Part shown: piece after piece, positions 48,169 through 57,378 of the stretch | Layout: every line of letters starts with the position of its first letter | How positions within the stretch are numbered: the first letter of the stretch is position 1 | From: Paracandidimonas soli | GTDB lineage: Bacteria; Pseudomonadota; Gammaproteobacteria; Burkholderiales; Burkholderiaceae_B | DNA: 64,000 bases | Assembly: GCF_004342005.1 (NCBI RefSeq) | Contig: NZ_SMBX01000001.1 | Location: 248,001-312,000, forward strand | Reading direction: 5' to 3' | Position numbers and translations under genes: made by a program | Notes under the pieces: model-generated | What the model saw: only the letters and a program-made list of their open reading frames with translations | Told to the model about the DNA's origin: nothing | Database searches by the model: none

Positions 48169-49224
48169 TCAGGCGGAAGCTTTCGGGCGCCGGAACATGG
48201 CCCTGGCCAGCGCTGTGAAGACGCCCAGCATGCCGCCGAGCACAATGCCCAGCGCCAGTATCAAGGCCTTCTTGGGCTTGATGGGATCTTCCGGCACAAG
48301 GGCGCTGCGGTCGATCGCGGCGACAGCCAGGGATTCGGGATTCAGATCGATGGAAGACAGCAGGGCTTCCTGCTTGAGCAGGTCGGGAAGCTCCTCTATA
48401 TAAGGATCGTCGCTGTCGCGGGAACGCAGGCGCTCGATCTCGGCGCGGATGGCGCGCGCGCCGCGCAGATAGGTATTGTCGTTCGAGTAGGACGTAATGA
48501 GATTGCCGCTTTGCGGAGGATCTTCCAGCTTGATGCTTTCAGCAATCTTCAAGGCATCGTCCAGGCGGGCTTCCCGGGCTTTGCGAGTGGTCGCGGCAAC
48601 AGTCCGCAGGGCTTTGATCTGCTCCGACGTGACATGCTTGGCGACATCGACTGCGCTGGTCAGGTTGCCGATCAATTCTTCGCGGGCGGCGGTGATGGCC
48701 TCCTGCACGTATTGATTGGCCCAATCGGCGACGATCGTGGGGTTCTCGCCTTCCACGGTAAGGGATGCGACATCCATGCCCTGTTTTGGCGGCGTAACCA
48801 CGATTTCATTCGCCATGCGCCTCCACAAAGCGTCGCGTTGCGCTTCGCTGGCGTCACTGGTGTTGGCTGGCAGGTAGACATCGTCGAAGAACTTCATGCG
48901 TATGCTGTCGGAAGACAGGTGGCGGATGAAAGTCTGGTAGGCGATCTGCGGCGTGAGCGCAGGCAGGGGGGAGGCTTTCTGCAACTGGCTGCCTGCGTTG
49001 TAGTTTGCCAGGGCGCTGGCAGGCGGCGGCAGTGTCTGCACGCTGCTTTGGTAAATGGCGGGGCTCAGGAATGCGTAGGCCGCGGCTGCGAGCGCGACTG
49101 CCAGGGTAACGGCACAAATCAGGAGTCGCGATGCCCACAAGGATAATGCCAGCTCCCGAAGATCGATTTCATCGCTGGCGGGAAGCGGTGCGTGCTGATC
49201 GGTAGAGTGGGTGTGATTCGTCAT
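48169..49224 (-). CDS. Wzz-family polysaccharide chain-length protein
   Basis: A 351-aa inner-membrane protein with helices near both ends (about residues 32-54 and 318-342) around a periplasmic coiled-coil region, the Wzz/PCP architecture. The N-terminus has EIDLRELALSLWASRLLICAV and the C-terminus EDPIKPKKALILALGIVLGGMLGVF with the Pro-rich motif before helix two. Wzz sets O-antigen length. No O-antigen genes adjoin it, so it stands alone here. Confidence 0.88.
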   Translation of the reverse strand: MTNHTHSTDQHAPLPASDEIDLRELALSLWASRLLICAVTLAVALAAAAYAFLSPAIYQSSVQTLPPPASALANYNAGSQLQKASPLPALTPQIAYQTFIRHLSSDSIRMKFFDDVYLPANTSDASEAQRDALWRRMANEIVVTPPKQGMDVASLTVEGENPTIVADWANQYVQEAITAAREELIGNLTSAVDVAKHVTSEQIKALRTVAATTRKAREARLDDALKIAESIKLEDPPQSGNLITSYSNDNTYLRGARAIRAEIERLRSRDSDDPYIEELPDLLKQEALLSSIDLNPESLAVAAIDRSALVPEDPIKPKKALILALGIVLGGMLGVFTALARAMFRRPKASA

Positions 49225-49445
49225 GTACGCTCTTGTGGAAATGTGCTCTGTGATTGTAGGAGGGCGCCGAAAGGGGGTATGTATTTATCGGTAAATAAAT
49301 GAAAAGTATTGCTAGTGCTGGCTTGATCGCGGTCTTCGGCCCATTGTCTGCATTGCCATGGCTTTGGTTCGGGCTCGAAGGGCGGCTTGCCGCATCTGTG
49401 TAAAATTTTGGCTTGTTTTCTTCATCAGGTTGTCCCTGCCCGCCA

Positions 49446-49916
49446 ATGTTCCACGTCATTCTCGTTTCTCCGGAAATCCCGCCCAATACCGGCAATGCCA
49501 TCCGGCTTGCCGCCAATACAGGCGCGCAGTTGCACCTTGTCAGGCCGCTGGGGTTCGAGCTGGACGATGCGCGTTTACGGCGAGCTGGGCTGGACTACCA
49601 CGAGTGGGCCCGGGTGCGGGTGCATGAGACGCTGGAGCAGGCCTTTGCGCAGACGGAAGGCGACCCTGCGCGCCGTTTCGCCATGACGACCCGCGCATCG
49701 CGGCATATCGGCGCAGTGGATTTCAGGCCGGGGGACGTATTCGTGTTCGGCAGGGAAACCGCGGGGCTCTCCGATGCGCATATGGCGATGTTCCCCGAGG
49801 CCCAACGCCTGCGGCTGCCCATGAGGGAGGGACAGCGCAGCCTGAATCTGTCCAATGCCGTTGCGGTGACGGTGTTCGAAGCCTGGCGGCAGTCAGGCTT
49901 CGAGGGCGGAGTCTAG
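49446..49916 (+). CDS. trmL: tRNA (cytidine(34)-2'-O)-methyltransferase
   Basis: A 156-aa SPOUT methyltransferase. FHVILVSPEIPPNTGNAIRLAANTG at the start and the knot motifs DVFVFGRETAGL and LPMREGQRSLNLSNAVAV are TrmL signatures. It methylates the wobble position of tRNA-Leu. I chose the ATG at 49446, where the family begins; an in-frame GTG-like start at 49413 adds eleven unlikely residues. Convergent with the Bug gene with 12 bases between. Confidence 0.94.
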   Translation: MFHVILVSPEIPPNTGNAIRLAANTGAQLHLVRPLGFELDDARLRRAGLDYHEWARVRVHETLEQAFAQTEGDPARRFAMTTRASRHIGAVDFRPGDVFVFGRETAGLSDAHMAMFPEAQRLRLPMREGQRSLNLSNAVAVTVFEAWRQSGFEGGV

Positions 49917-49928
49917 TTTGAACAGGCC

Positions 49929-50903
49929 TTAATCCAGCGAGAGCTGCAGGCGTTCGATCAGGGCTTCCAGCCGCTGGCGCTCGGCGCGTACGGTTCCCCG
50001 GAGTTCTTCCGGGGTGGAAGGCGCGGGCGTGAAGTAAAGCGTTGCCATCTTTTGCTGAACGTCTTCTTGCGCCAGGATCTTCACCAGCTTTTCGTTCAGG
50101 GTGCGAATGATGTCGTCCGGCGTGCCCGCTGGTGCGAAGATGGCGTCCCAGGAAATGGCTTCGAAGCTGGGGAAGCCCTGCTTGGCGAGCGGTTCGATGC
50201 CGGGCAGCAGGCTGCTGGGCTCCAGACTGGTAATGCCCAGCGCGCGGACCTTGCCGGCTCTGACGTGGGGCATGGCGATGCCTGGCACCATGAAGCCGGC
50301 ATGGATGTCGCCGGCGATGATGGCGGTGATGACCTGGGGAAAGCCTGCGTACGGAACCTGCAGCAGGGAAATGTCTGCGGCGGATTCCAGCATGGCCATG
50401 GCCAGGTGCGCGGAGCTGCCGGGGCCGACCGAGCCGTAGTTCAGTTCGCCCGGACGGGCCTTGGCCTGGGCGATGAATTCCTGGAGATTGTTGACGGAGG
50501 AGGTCGCGGGCACGACCAGCACGTTCGGGCTGACGCCAACCATGGTAATGGGGGCGAGGTCCGTGGACGGCTCATAGCCGAGCGAAGTCTTGTACAGCGC
50601 GGGAGCCGTCACCATGGGGCCATTGATGGTCAGCAGGATGGTGTAGCCGTCCGGCTTGGCCTTGGCGACATGGCGGGTGCCGATGTTGCCGCCCGCACCG
50701 GGCTTGTTGTCGACGACCACGGGCTGTCCCAGCTCTTTGGACAGCGGATCGGCCAGGGCGCGGGCCAGCACATCCGGGGACGAGCCCGCCGGGAAAGGGA
50801 CCACCAGTTGAATGGCGCGATCGGGCCAGGCCGCCGCGGCCGTGCCGGCCGCCAGAGCCAGCATGGAGCCGGCCAGGATGCGGAGCAGGGAGGATGTATT
50901 CAT
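49929..50903 (-). CDS. Bug/TctC family solute-binding protein
   Basis: A 324-aa periplasmic receptor. Signal peptide (to about residue 24, GTAAAAWPDRA), then AIQLVVPFPAGSSPDVLARALA and the ligand loop NKPGAGGNIGTRHVAKAKPDGYTIL, as in all Bug proteins. No transporter membrane genes or catabolic genes adjoin it; gpsA upstream is unrelated. The ligand is unknown, probably an organic acid. Confidence 0.92.
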   Translation of the reverse strand: MNTSSLLRILAGSMLALAAGTAAAAWPDRAIQLVVPFPAGSSPDVLARALADPLSKELGQPVVVDNKPGAGGNIGTRHVAKAKPDGYTILLTINGPMVTAPALYKTSLGYEPSTDLAPITMVGVSPNVLVVPATSSVNNLQEFIAQAKARPGELNYGSVGPGSSAHLAMAMLESAADISLLQVPYAGFPQVITAIIAGDIHAGFMVPGIAMPHVRAGKVRALGITSLEPSSLLPGIEPLAKQGFPSFEAISWDAIFAPAGTPDDIIRTLNEKLVKILAQEDVQQKMATLYFTPAPSTPEELRGTVRAERQRLEALIERLQLSLD

Positions 50904-50999
50904 GGGTTCGACCTTTCTTGTGAGTACCTTGTGAATATGAAGCAGCGTCGTGGCGATTGCGCGGTTCCTGTCGCGGTTGGCGGGACAGTGATGACTGCG

Positions 51000-52061
51000 C
51001 TATCGGCTGTCGCCGGACTCCGGGCGGGAGTCGCGGGACAGCAATGTCTTGACTGCCTGGGAGGGGGCCAGGCCATGGAACAGTACCTGGCAGACGGCAT
51101 CGGTCACTGGCAGTTCGACACCCTTGGATCGTCCCAGGGCCAGCGCGGCCCGGGCGCAGCGCACGCCCTCGGCCGTCATGCCGGTTGCGAGGACCTGTTC
51201 CAGGGATTGTCCCTGGGCGATGGCCAGCCCGACCTGGCGGTTGCGCGACAAGGCCCCGGTTGCGGTCAGCACTAGGTCTCCCATGCCGGTCAGGCCGGCG
51301 AAGGTTTCCTGCTGGCCGCCAAGGGCGAGGCCCAGGCGCTGGATTTCGGCCAGGCCTCGCGTGATCAGCGCGGCGCGGGCGTTGTCGCCCAGGCCGAGGC
51401 CGTCGCTGATGCCGCAGGCGATGGCCATGATGTTCTTCATGGCACCGCCGACTTCGACGCCGATGATGTCGGTGCTGCTGTAGATGCGGGCATTGGGGCC
51501 ATGCAGGGCCGCGGTGCCGGCGGCGGCGACCCAGGCCTGGTCAGATGCCAGCGTCAGGGCGACGGGAAAGCCCCGGGCGACTTCGTTGGCGAACGAGGGG
51601 CCGGACAGCACGCCCAGTCCGATGCCGCGCAGGCCCGCCAGGCGCCGGGAAGCGATTTCATGCGGCAACTGGCCGGTGTCCGGCTGGAAGCCCTTGCAGG
51701 TCCAGACGACGGCCAGGTCCGTGGCGCGCGGCCTGTCTTGCAGATAGATCTGCAATTTCAGGCAGATATCGTCCAGCCCCGAAACCGGTACGCCCAGGAT
51801 GACGAGCCCCGGGCAATCCGACGGCGCGCAGACATGGGCCAGCGCGTCGTCCAGGCTGGAGGTGGCTTGCAGGGACGGAGGCAGGTCGATGTCCGTCAGG
51901 TGGCGGGGATGCCGGGTGGTGTCGTTGATGGCCTGAACGACCGCGGGATCCCGGGCCCAGAGCAGGGTGTCCGATTGGGCGCAGGCCAGCGCGGCGAGCG
52001 CCGTTCCCCAACTGCCGGCTCCGAGAACGGCAACGCGCGGGAATGAAGTGTCCGTGCCCAT
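51000..52061 (-). CDS. gpsA: NAD(P)H-dependent glycerol-3-phosphate dehydrogenase
   Basis: A 353-aa GpsA. The nucleotide-binding VAVLGAGSWGTALAALA, GLGVLSGPSFANEVARGFP with the catalytic-region Lys replaced by the family-typical sequence context, and AMKNIMAIACGISDGLGLGDNARAALITRGLAE are characteristic. It reduces dihydroxyacetone phosphate for phospholipid synthesis. It lies 19 bases after secB on the same strand, as in many proteobacteria. Confidence 0.95.
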   Translation of the reverse strand: MGTDTSFPRVAVLGAGSWGTALAALACAQSDTLLWARDPAVVQAINDTTRHPRHLTDIDLPPSLQATSSLDDALAHVCAPSDCPGLVILGVPVSGLDDICLKLQIYLQDRPRATDLAVVWTCKGFQPDTGQLPHEIASRRLAGLRGIGLGVLSGPSFANEVARGFPVALTLASDQAWVAAAGTAALHGPNARIYSSTDIIGVEVGGAMKNIMAIACGISDGLGLGDNARAALITRGLAEIQRLGLALGGQQETFAGLTGMGDLVLTATGALSRNRQVGLAIAQGQSLEQVLATGMTAEGVRCARAALALGRSKGVELPVTDAVCQVLFHGLAPSQAVKTLLSRDSRPESGDSR

Positions 52062-52080
52062 GGTCGGCCTGCCGTCTTTC

Positions 52081-52605
52081 TTATTGGCGGGTCGCGCCGG
52101 GGGGCAGGATAATGCCCGAGTCCTGTTCTGTCTGCTGTTCGGCGGCCTGGGCCAGGCGCTGCTCGTACAGGCTCTGGAAATTGACTTCCGTCAGGTGCAG
52201 CGCGGGCAGGGACGTGCGGTTGATGGCGTCCGCCATGTTGGCGCGCAGGTAAGGGTAGAGCATGGTCGGGCAGACGATGCCCAGCAGCGGGTCGAGCTGT
52301 TCCGCGGGGATGTTGGCCGCTTCGAAGATGCCGGCCTGCGTGGCCTCCACCAGGTACAGCACCTTGTCATTGATGCGCGTTGTAATCGTGGCGGTGACGG
52401 TGGCTTCGTAGACGGTATCGGCCAGGCGCTGACCGCCGACGGCGATGGAGACTTCCACGGCGGGGGCTTCCTGTTCCAGGAAGATCTGGGGAGCATTGGG
52501 CATTTCCAGCGACAGGTCCTTGACGTAGGTGCGTTGCAGGCTGAAGCTGGGGGCCTGCGAGTCTTGCGCCTGTGCGCCCTGGCTGTTCTGATTCTGTTCG
52601 GACAT
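52081..52605 (-). CDS. secB: Protein-export chaperone SecB
   Basis: A 174-aa Sec[26 protein letters not shown] and [32 protein letters not shown] are the conserved N- and C-terminal parts. It keeps preproteins unfolded and hands them to SecA. The C-terminal tail after [14 protein letters not shown] is longer and Gln-rich compared with E. coli. It lies in the minus-strand series rhodanese-grxC-secB-gpsA. Confidence 0.96.
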   Translation of the reverse strand: MSEQNQNSQGAQAQDSQAPSFSLQRTYVKDLSLEMPNAPQIFLEQEAPAVEVSIAVGGQRLADTVYEATVTATITTRINDKVLYLVEATQAGIFEAANIPAEQLDPLLGIVCPTMLYPYLRANMADAINRTSLPALHLTEVNFQSLYEQRLAQAAEQQTEQDSGIILPPGATRQ

Positions 52606-52672
52606 TATGGTGTTCCTGGAAGAGAGTGAAGGCGGCAGCCCGGCTGCCGGTTGATGATGCGTTTGTCTTCGT

Positions 52673-52930
52673 TCAGCTCTGGAGCAGCGGCAGCAGTTCG
52701 CCGCTGCGGTCCAGCGCGGTCAGTTCGTCGTAGCCGCCGACATGGCGTTCGCCGATGAAGATCTGGGGAACGGTGCGACGGCCCGTGCGTTCCATCATGG
52801 ACTGGCGTTGCTCCGGGTCGAGGTCGATGCGGATCTTTTCGATTTGCGTCACGCCGCGCTGCTTCAGCAGCATTTCGGCGCGGACGCAATACGGACAGTA
52901 GCCGGTGCTGTACATGATGACGCTCGTCAT
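52673..52930 (-). CDS. grxC: Glutaredoxin 3
   Basis: An 85-aa glutaredoxin with active site C-P-Y-C ([14 protein letters not shown]), the [21 protein letters not shown] segment holding the cis-Pro, and the GGYDE motif. It reduces disulfides using glutathione. It starts 13 bases after the rhodanese gene and precedes secB. Confidence 0.95.
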   Translation of the reverse strand: MTSVIMYSTGYCPYCVRAEMLLKQRGVTQIEKIRIDLDPEQRQSMMERTGRRTVPQIFIGERHVGGYDELTALDRSGELLPLLQS

Positions 52931-52943
52931 GTCGCGGCCCTTG

Positions 52944-53354
52944 TCAGGATTTGCGGCTCAGGGGCATGCCGGCCTGCGCCCAGGCCTGGATGCCGCCGTC
53001 CAGCGAGAAAACATTGTCGAAGCCCAGCTTGCGCAGCTTGCTGGCGGCGGCGATGGAATTGCGCCCGCGCTCGCACACAACGATGAGCGGCCGGTCCTTG
53101 GGCAGGGAATTATGCCTGGTTGCAATATCGGCGGTTGGCAGGCTGCGCGATTGCGCTATGCTTGCGGCCTTGAACAGGTCGGCTGCGCGCACGTCGACGA
53201 ACAGCCCGTTTTGCTGGTTGATGAGCTGGACGGCCTGGTTGACGCTGAGGGTCTTCGTCTTGCCCTTCAGGATCGATGGAAGGGCCAGGGCGATGACGGC
53301 AGTGACGGCGACTGTGAGGATGAGCAGGTTGTTTTGACTGAGTAGGAAATCCAC
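52944..53354 (-). CDS. Membrane-anchored rhodanese (YibN-like)
   Basis: A 136-aa protein from a GTG at 53354 preceded by AGGA at good spacing; an ATG at 53396 is also in frame. One N-terminal helix (about residues 8-27) anchors a rhodanese domain whose active-site loop is CERGRNS. DVRAADLF and FSLDGGIQAWAQAGMPL are typical. Homologue of YibN, found next to grxC-secB in E. coli as well. Sulfurtransferase activity is likely; the acceptor is unknown. Confidence 0.9.
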   Translation of the reverse strand: MDFLLSQNNLLILTVAVTAVIALALPSILKGKTKTLSVNQAVQLINQQNGLFVDVRAADLFKAASIAQSRSLPTADIATRHNSLPKDRPLIVVCERGRNSIAAASKLRKLGFDNVFSLDGGIQAWAQAGMPLSRKS

Positions 53355-53501
53355 GGTGTATCCTGATGTTTGTCCTGAAATTAAGGCCGACGCCATGTTG
53401 ATGTGCTTGGGCTTCGTATTCTAACTGACTAGGAAATGCGCACTGGCTGGAACACGATTATAAAATGGACGGAAAAATTTCAACTTCTAGGTGCTTTTCT
53501 T

Positions 53502-54251
53502 ATGTATAAACTCGTGCTGATGCGTCATGGCGAAAGCCAGTGGAACCTTGAGAACCGCTTCACGGGCTGGACGGACGTCGATCTTACCGAAACCGGCCGC
53601 GCCCAGGCCAAGGCAGCCGGCGAATTGCTGAAAGCCAATGGATATGAGTTCGACCTGGCTTTCTGCTCGGTGCTCAAGCGCGCCATCCGCACTTTGTGGA
53701 TCGCGCTGGACGCCATGGATGCCATGCATACGCCCGTCGGCCTGAGCTGGCGCCTGAACGAGCGCCATTATGGCGCATTGCAGGGCCTGAACAAAGCGGA
53801 AACGGCGGCCAAGTTCGGCGACGAGCAGGTACTGATCTGGCGCCGCGCCTATGCGATTGCTCCCGATCCCATCGCCGAGGACGACGAGCGCCACCCCAGG
53901 TTCGACAAGCGCTATGCCAAGGTGCCGGCGGACCAATTGCCCGCCACCGAGTGCCTGAAGGATACCGTGGCGCGCGTGCTGCCGTTCTGGGAAGACTCCA
54001 TCGCGCCGGCCATCCGCTCGGGCCGTAAAGTGCTGGTGGCGGCGCACGGCAACAGCCTGCGTGCGCTGATCAAGCACCTGGACAGTATTTCCGACGATGA
54101 TATCGTGCATCTGAACATCCCCACGGGCCAGCCGCTGGTGTACGAGCTGGACGAGTCTCTCAAGCCGATCCGCCATTACTATCTGGGCGATCCGGCCGAA
54201 ATCGAGGCGGCGCTGGCCGCCGTGGCCGCGCAGGGCAAGGCGAAGGCTTGA
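53502..54251 (+). CDS. gpmA: 2,3-bisphosphoglycerate-dependent phosphoglycerate mutase
   Basis: A 249-aa dPGM. The phospho-histidine motif is [20 protein letters not shown] and the second catalytic region [11 protein letters not shown] and [16 protein letters not shown] is intact. It interconverts 3- and 2-phosphoglycerate. I chose the ATG at 53502, where the family begins; 22 further in-frame residues upstream are unlikely. It is transcribed away from the rhodanese gene and overlaps the next gene by one base. Confidence 0.96.
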   Translation: MYKLVLMRHGESQWNLENRFTGWTDVDLTETGRAQAKAAGELLKANGYEFDLAFCSVLKRAIRTLWIALDAMDAMHTPVGLSWRLNERHYGALQGLNKAETAAKFGDEQVLIWRRAYAIAPDPIAEDDERHPRFDKRYAKVPADQLPATECLKDTVARVLPFWEDSIAPAIRSGRKVLVAAHGNSLRALIKHLDSISDDDIVHLNIPTGQPLVYELDESLKPIRHYYLGDPAEIEAALAAVAAQGKAKA

Positions 54252-55639
54252 TGCCAATGCGCCTGCTGGCCGGCGCCATGGTGGCGGTCCTTCTTGCGTG
54301 GCAGCCTGTCGCCGCGCAGGAAGGGGGCACCCTGGCGGAACGCCGGGCGGCCGCGCGCAAGCAGCAGGCGGAACTCCGCGAGCGGATCGCCATACTGCAA
54401 AAAGATCTCGAGGCCGGCGATGCCGCGCGGCGCGATGCCGCCAGCGCGCTGAAGGCCTCCGAAAGCGCCATTTCCACGCTCAACCGCGAGCTGTTGGAAC
54501 TGCAGCAGCAGGAAAAGGACGTGCAGGCCGACCTGCAGGCCATCCAGGCGGATACCGAACGCCAGACGGCCGCGCTGGCGCAGCGCAGGCAGGAGCTGGC
54601 CGAGCAACTGCGCGCCCAGTACGCCAGCGGGCTGTCCCCCTGGACGGCGCTGCTGTCCGGGGACGATCCGCAATCCATCGGGCGCGACCTGGGCTATCTG
54701 GGCTACGTGTCGCAGGCGCAGGCGCGCATGGTGCGCCAGGTGCAGGAAACCCTGGAGGAATTGAAGCGGCTGGATGCCCGCGCGCAAGCCAGACAGAAAG
54801 AACTCGCGCAGGTGGGCAAAGACATGGAAGCTCGCAAGGCGGATCTGCAGAAACAGCAGGCCGAGCGCGAAACCGTATTGCGGCGCATCGAAGCCGATTT
54901 GCGGGAGCAGCGCCGACAGGCCGACCGGCTGGCCAAGGATGAATCCCGCCTGGGCGGGCTGGTTTCCCGCCTGGAGCAGGAAATCGCGCGCGAGCAGGAG
55001 CGCCGCCGCCAGGAAGCGTTGCGGCGCGAGCAGGAGGCCCGCAGGCTGGCGCAGGAGCGCGAAGCGGCGCGCAAGGCCGAGCAGGCGGCGCGCCAGGCGC
55101 AGTTGCAGGCGCAGCGCGAACGCGATCGCGCCGAGGCGGAGCGCGCGCGCCAGCAGGTGGAACAGGCCAGGGCGAGGGCCAGGGAGGCCGAGGCGGCCCA
55201 GCGGCAGGCGGAAAGGGAGCAGGCGCCCGCCGCAGTGCGGCCGGGGACATATTCCGGCCTGAGGCAAGGGCTGCCGTATCCCGTCAACGGCGAAACCCAG
55301 GGACGCTTCGGCGCCCAGCGTCCGGAAGGCGGGATCTGGCGCGGCGTCGTGATCCGCGCCGCGGAAGGCACGCGGGTGCGCGCCGTCGCCGACGGCGTCG
55401 TGGTCTTTGCGGGATGGCTGGGAGGATTCGGCAACCTGATCATCGTCGATCACGGGGAGCAATACCTCAGCGTCTACGCCTACAACCAGAGCCTGCTGCA
55501 CGAGGTCGGCGATGCCGTGCGCGGCGGGCAGGCCGTGGCTACCGTGGGCTCCACTGGCGGCCAGGTGGAGCCGGGGCTGTATTTCGAGATCCGTCACAAA
55601 GGGGTGCCGGTCAATCCGCAGCTGTGGCTTCGGCGCTAG
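54251..55639 (+). CDS. EnvC-like murein hydrolase activator (coiled coil plus M23)
   Basis: A 462-aa exported protein: signal peptide (to about residue 22, PVAAQEGG), a long Arg/Gln/Glu/Ala-rich coiled coil (about 25-330) and a C-terminal LytM/M23 domain (about 345-460; GRFGAQRPEGGIWRGVVIRA, IIVDHGEQYLSVYAYNQSLL). The usual zinc ligands appear degenerate (the N-terminal HxxxD is not seen), as in EnvC, which activates amidases and does not cut itself. It starts one base before the gpmA stop ends. Confidence 0.88.
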   Translation: MPMRLLAGAMVAVLLAWQPVAAQEGGTLAERRAAARKQQAELRERIAILQKDLEAGDAARRDAASALKASESAISTLNRELLELQQQEKDVQADLQAIQADTERQTAALAQRRQELAEQLRAQYASGLSPWTALLSGDDPQSIGRDLGYLGYVSQAQARMVRQVQETLEELKRLDARAQARQKELAQVGKDMEARKADLQKQQAERETVLRRIEADLREQRRQADRLAKDESRLGGLVSRLEQEIAREQERRRQEALRREQEARRLAQEREAARKAEQAARQAQLQAQRERDRAEAERARQQVEQARARAREAEAAQRQAEREQAPAAVRPGTYSGLRQGLPYPVNGETQGRFGAQRPEGGIWRGVVIRAAEGTRVRAVADGVVVFAGWLGGFGNLIIVDHGEQYLSVYAYNQSLLHEVGDAVRGGQAVATVGSTGGQVEPGLYFEIRHKGVPVNPQLWLRR

Positions 55640-55780
55640 GCGGGATCGGGCGGCGGACATGGGCTCCGCATCGAAATTTCGTGGCGTCGATACCCGTTGG
55701 CAGCTTTGGCTGCGCCGGGAATTTCGGTACTATCTGTATTTGGCCAGCCGGCTAGCACGCTGGTGGCTGGAAATTTTTTG

Positions 55781-55858
55781 CCGTCGGGCCGCCTCTAGGC
55801 AAACAGCGCCTCCCCCCGGGGAGCAGCAAGCCGAAGGTGCGGCGTGGGGGTACTTTTT
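55781..55858 (+). repeat. Dispersed GC-rich repeat, copy B, before ctpA
   Basis: Begins CCGTCGGGCCGCCTCTAGGC, continues with AAACAGCGCCTCCCC and GGGGAGCAGCAAGCCGAAGG, ends GCGTGGGGGTAC and a T-run. It is the most complete copy; the other copies are at 15824-15894 and 9454-9489. It fills most of the gap between the M23 gene and ctpA. An upstream hairpin CCAGCC/GGCTGG (about 55744-55770) adjoins it. Confidence 0.75.
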
Positions 55859-55874
55859 GATTTCGGGAATGTGC

Positions 55875-57377
55875 ATGGGCACTCGCAGGGTTCGCAGTTT
55901 GGGTTTGGTGGCGCTGGGCGCGGTGGGGGGCATTTTGCTCAGCCTGGGCATAACGGCGGCTGCGCAGCGTGGAGAACCGCTGCCCTTGAAAGAGCTGCAG
56001 CAATTCGCCAATGTGTTCGCCGCCATCAAGAGCAGCTACGTCGAGCCGCTGACCGATGAGAAGCTCATCAACGACGCCATCAAGGGCCTGTTCAGCGACC
56101 TGGACCCGCACTCGTCCTACCTGGATGCCGATGCCTTCAAGGAAATGGAAACCCTGACGCAGGGCGGTTTCGGCGGCCTGGGCATCGAACTGGGCACCGA
56201 AGACGACATGCCCAAGGTCATCGCGCCCATCGAGGATACGCCGGCGGCCAGGGCCGGCATTCTTGCCGGCGACATCATCACGCATATCGACGACAAGCCT
56301 ACCAAGGGCATGACGCTCAATGGCGCCATCAAGCTGATGCGCGGCGAGCCCAACACACCCATCGTATTGACCATCCGGCGCCAGACGTCGGACAAGCCGC
56401 TTACGTTCCATATCGTGCGCGACATGATCAAGGTGCGCAGCGTGCGCAGCAAGATGCTGTCCGGCGATATCGGCTACGTGCGCATTTCCCAGTTCCAGGA
56501 TCGCACCGTTTCCGATCTGGCCAAGCACCTGTACGACCTGAATTCGGGCGGCAAGAAGCCCAAGGCGCTCATCCTCGATCTGCGCAATGACCCGGGCGGC
56601 CTGTTCGATGGCGCCATCGGCGTATCGTCCATGTTCCTCGAGCCCAAGACGCTGGTGGTCTCCACCAAGGGGCGCGTGCCGTCGGCCAACCGCGAATACA
56701 TGTCCCGCTCCGTGCGTCCGCTCCACAACGAAGTGGCCTCCACCCAGGCCGTGGCCGAGGTAGTGTCGCGCTGGGCGCGCAGCGTCCCGATGGTGGTGCT
56801 GGTCAACGTGGGCTCGGCTTCGTCCTCGGAAATCGTGGCCGGCGCCCTGCAGGATCACAAGCGCGCCACCATTATCGGCAACCGCACGTTCGGCAAGGGC
56901 TCGGTGCAAAGCGTACTGCCACTCAGCGAAGACACGGGCATCAAGATCACCACGGCGCGCTACTACACGCCCAACGGCCGTTCCATCCAGGTGACGGGAG
57001 TAGAGCCCGATATCGTGGTGGACGATACGGCGAAGGGCAATCTGTTCCGCCTCCCACGCGAAGGCGACCTGACGCGCCACCTGATGAACGGCGCCGAGGA
57101 CGAAGGCCTGATGGGCGCCGATCCGGAGGAACTGATCGCGGCCGAGTTCGACATGTTCGAGTTCGGAGGCGAGGGCGATTACCAGTTGGAGCAGGCCATC
57201 AATCATCTGGAGGGCCGTGCCGTGCTGCGCCGCGATCCCGAGGCTGCCCGCCTGGCGCAGGAAGCTGCGGACAAGGCCAAGCGGGCCGAGGCAGAAAAAA
57301 AAAGTCCAGTGAAAAACCCTGAGCAGGAAACGACGCGCTACCGCATCACGCCGGACGGGATCGTGAAGGCGAAATAA
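55875..57377 (+). CDS. ctpA: C-terminal processing S41 peptidase
   Basis: A 500-aa S41 protease. An N-terminal helix (about residues 8-28) anchors it to the membrane; then come a lid region, a PDZ domain (about 85-170; GGFGGLGIELGTEDD) and the catalytic core with the Ser of VNVGSASSSEIVAGAL and the Lys of NRTFGKGSVQSVLP. I chose the ATG at 55875, preceded by GGGA; the frame runs open further left only through the repeat. A Lys/Glu-rich tail ends the protein. It trims periplasmic proteins or peptidoglycan hydrolases. Confidence 0.92.
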   Translation: MGTRRVRSLGLVALGAVGGILLSLGITAAAQRGEPLPLKELQQFANVFAAIKSSYVEPLTDEKLINDAIKGLFSDLDPHSSYLDADAFKEMETLTQGGFGGLGIELGTEDDMPKVIAPIEDTPAARAGILAGDIITHIDDKPTKGMTLNGAIKLMRGEPNTPIVLTIRRQTSDKPLTFHIVRDMIKVRSVRSKMLSGDIGYVRISQFQDRTVSDLAKHLYDLNSGGKKPKALILDLRNDPGGLFDGAIGVSSMFLEPKTLVVSTKGRVPSANREYMSRSVRPLHNEVASTQAVAEVVSRWARSVPMVVLVNVGSASSSEIVAGALQDHKRATIIGNRTFGKGSVQSVLPLSEDTGIKITTARYYTPNGRSIQVTGVEPDIVVDDTAKGNLFRLPREGDLTRHLMNGAEDEGLMGADPEELIAAEFDMFEFGGEGDYQLEQAINHLEGRAVLRRDPEAARLAQEAADKAKRAEAEKKSPVKNPEQETTRYRITPDGIVKAK

Positions 57378-57378
57378 C

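Noticed and set aside
55512-55868. A 119-residue extension of CtpA to the left
   Set aside because: It would read through the end of the M23 gene out of frame and through the dispersed repeat; membrane helix and family start follow the ATG at 55875.
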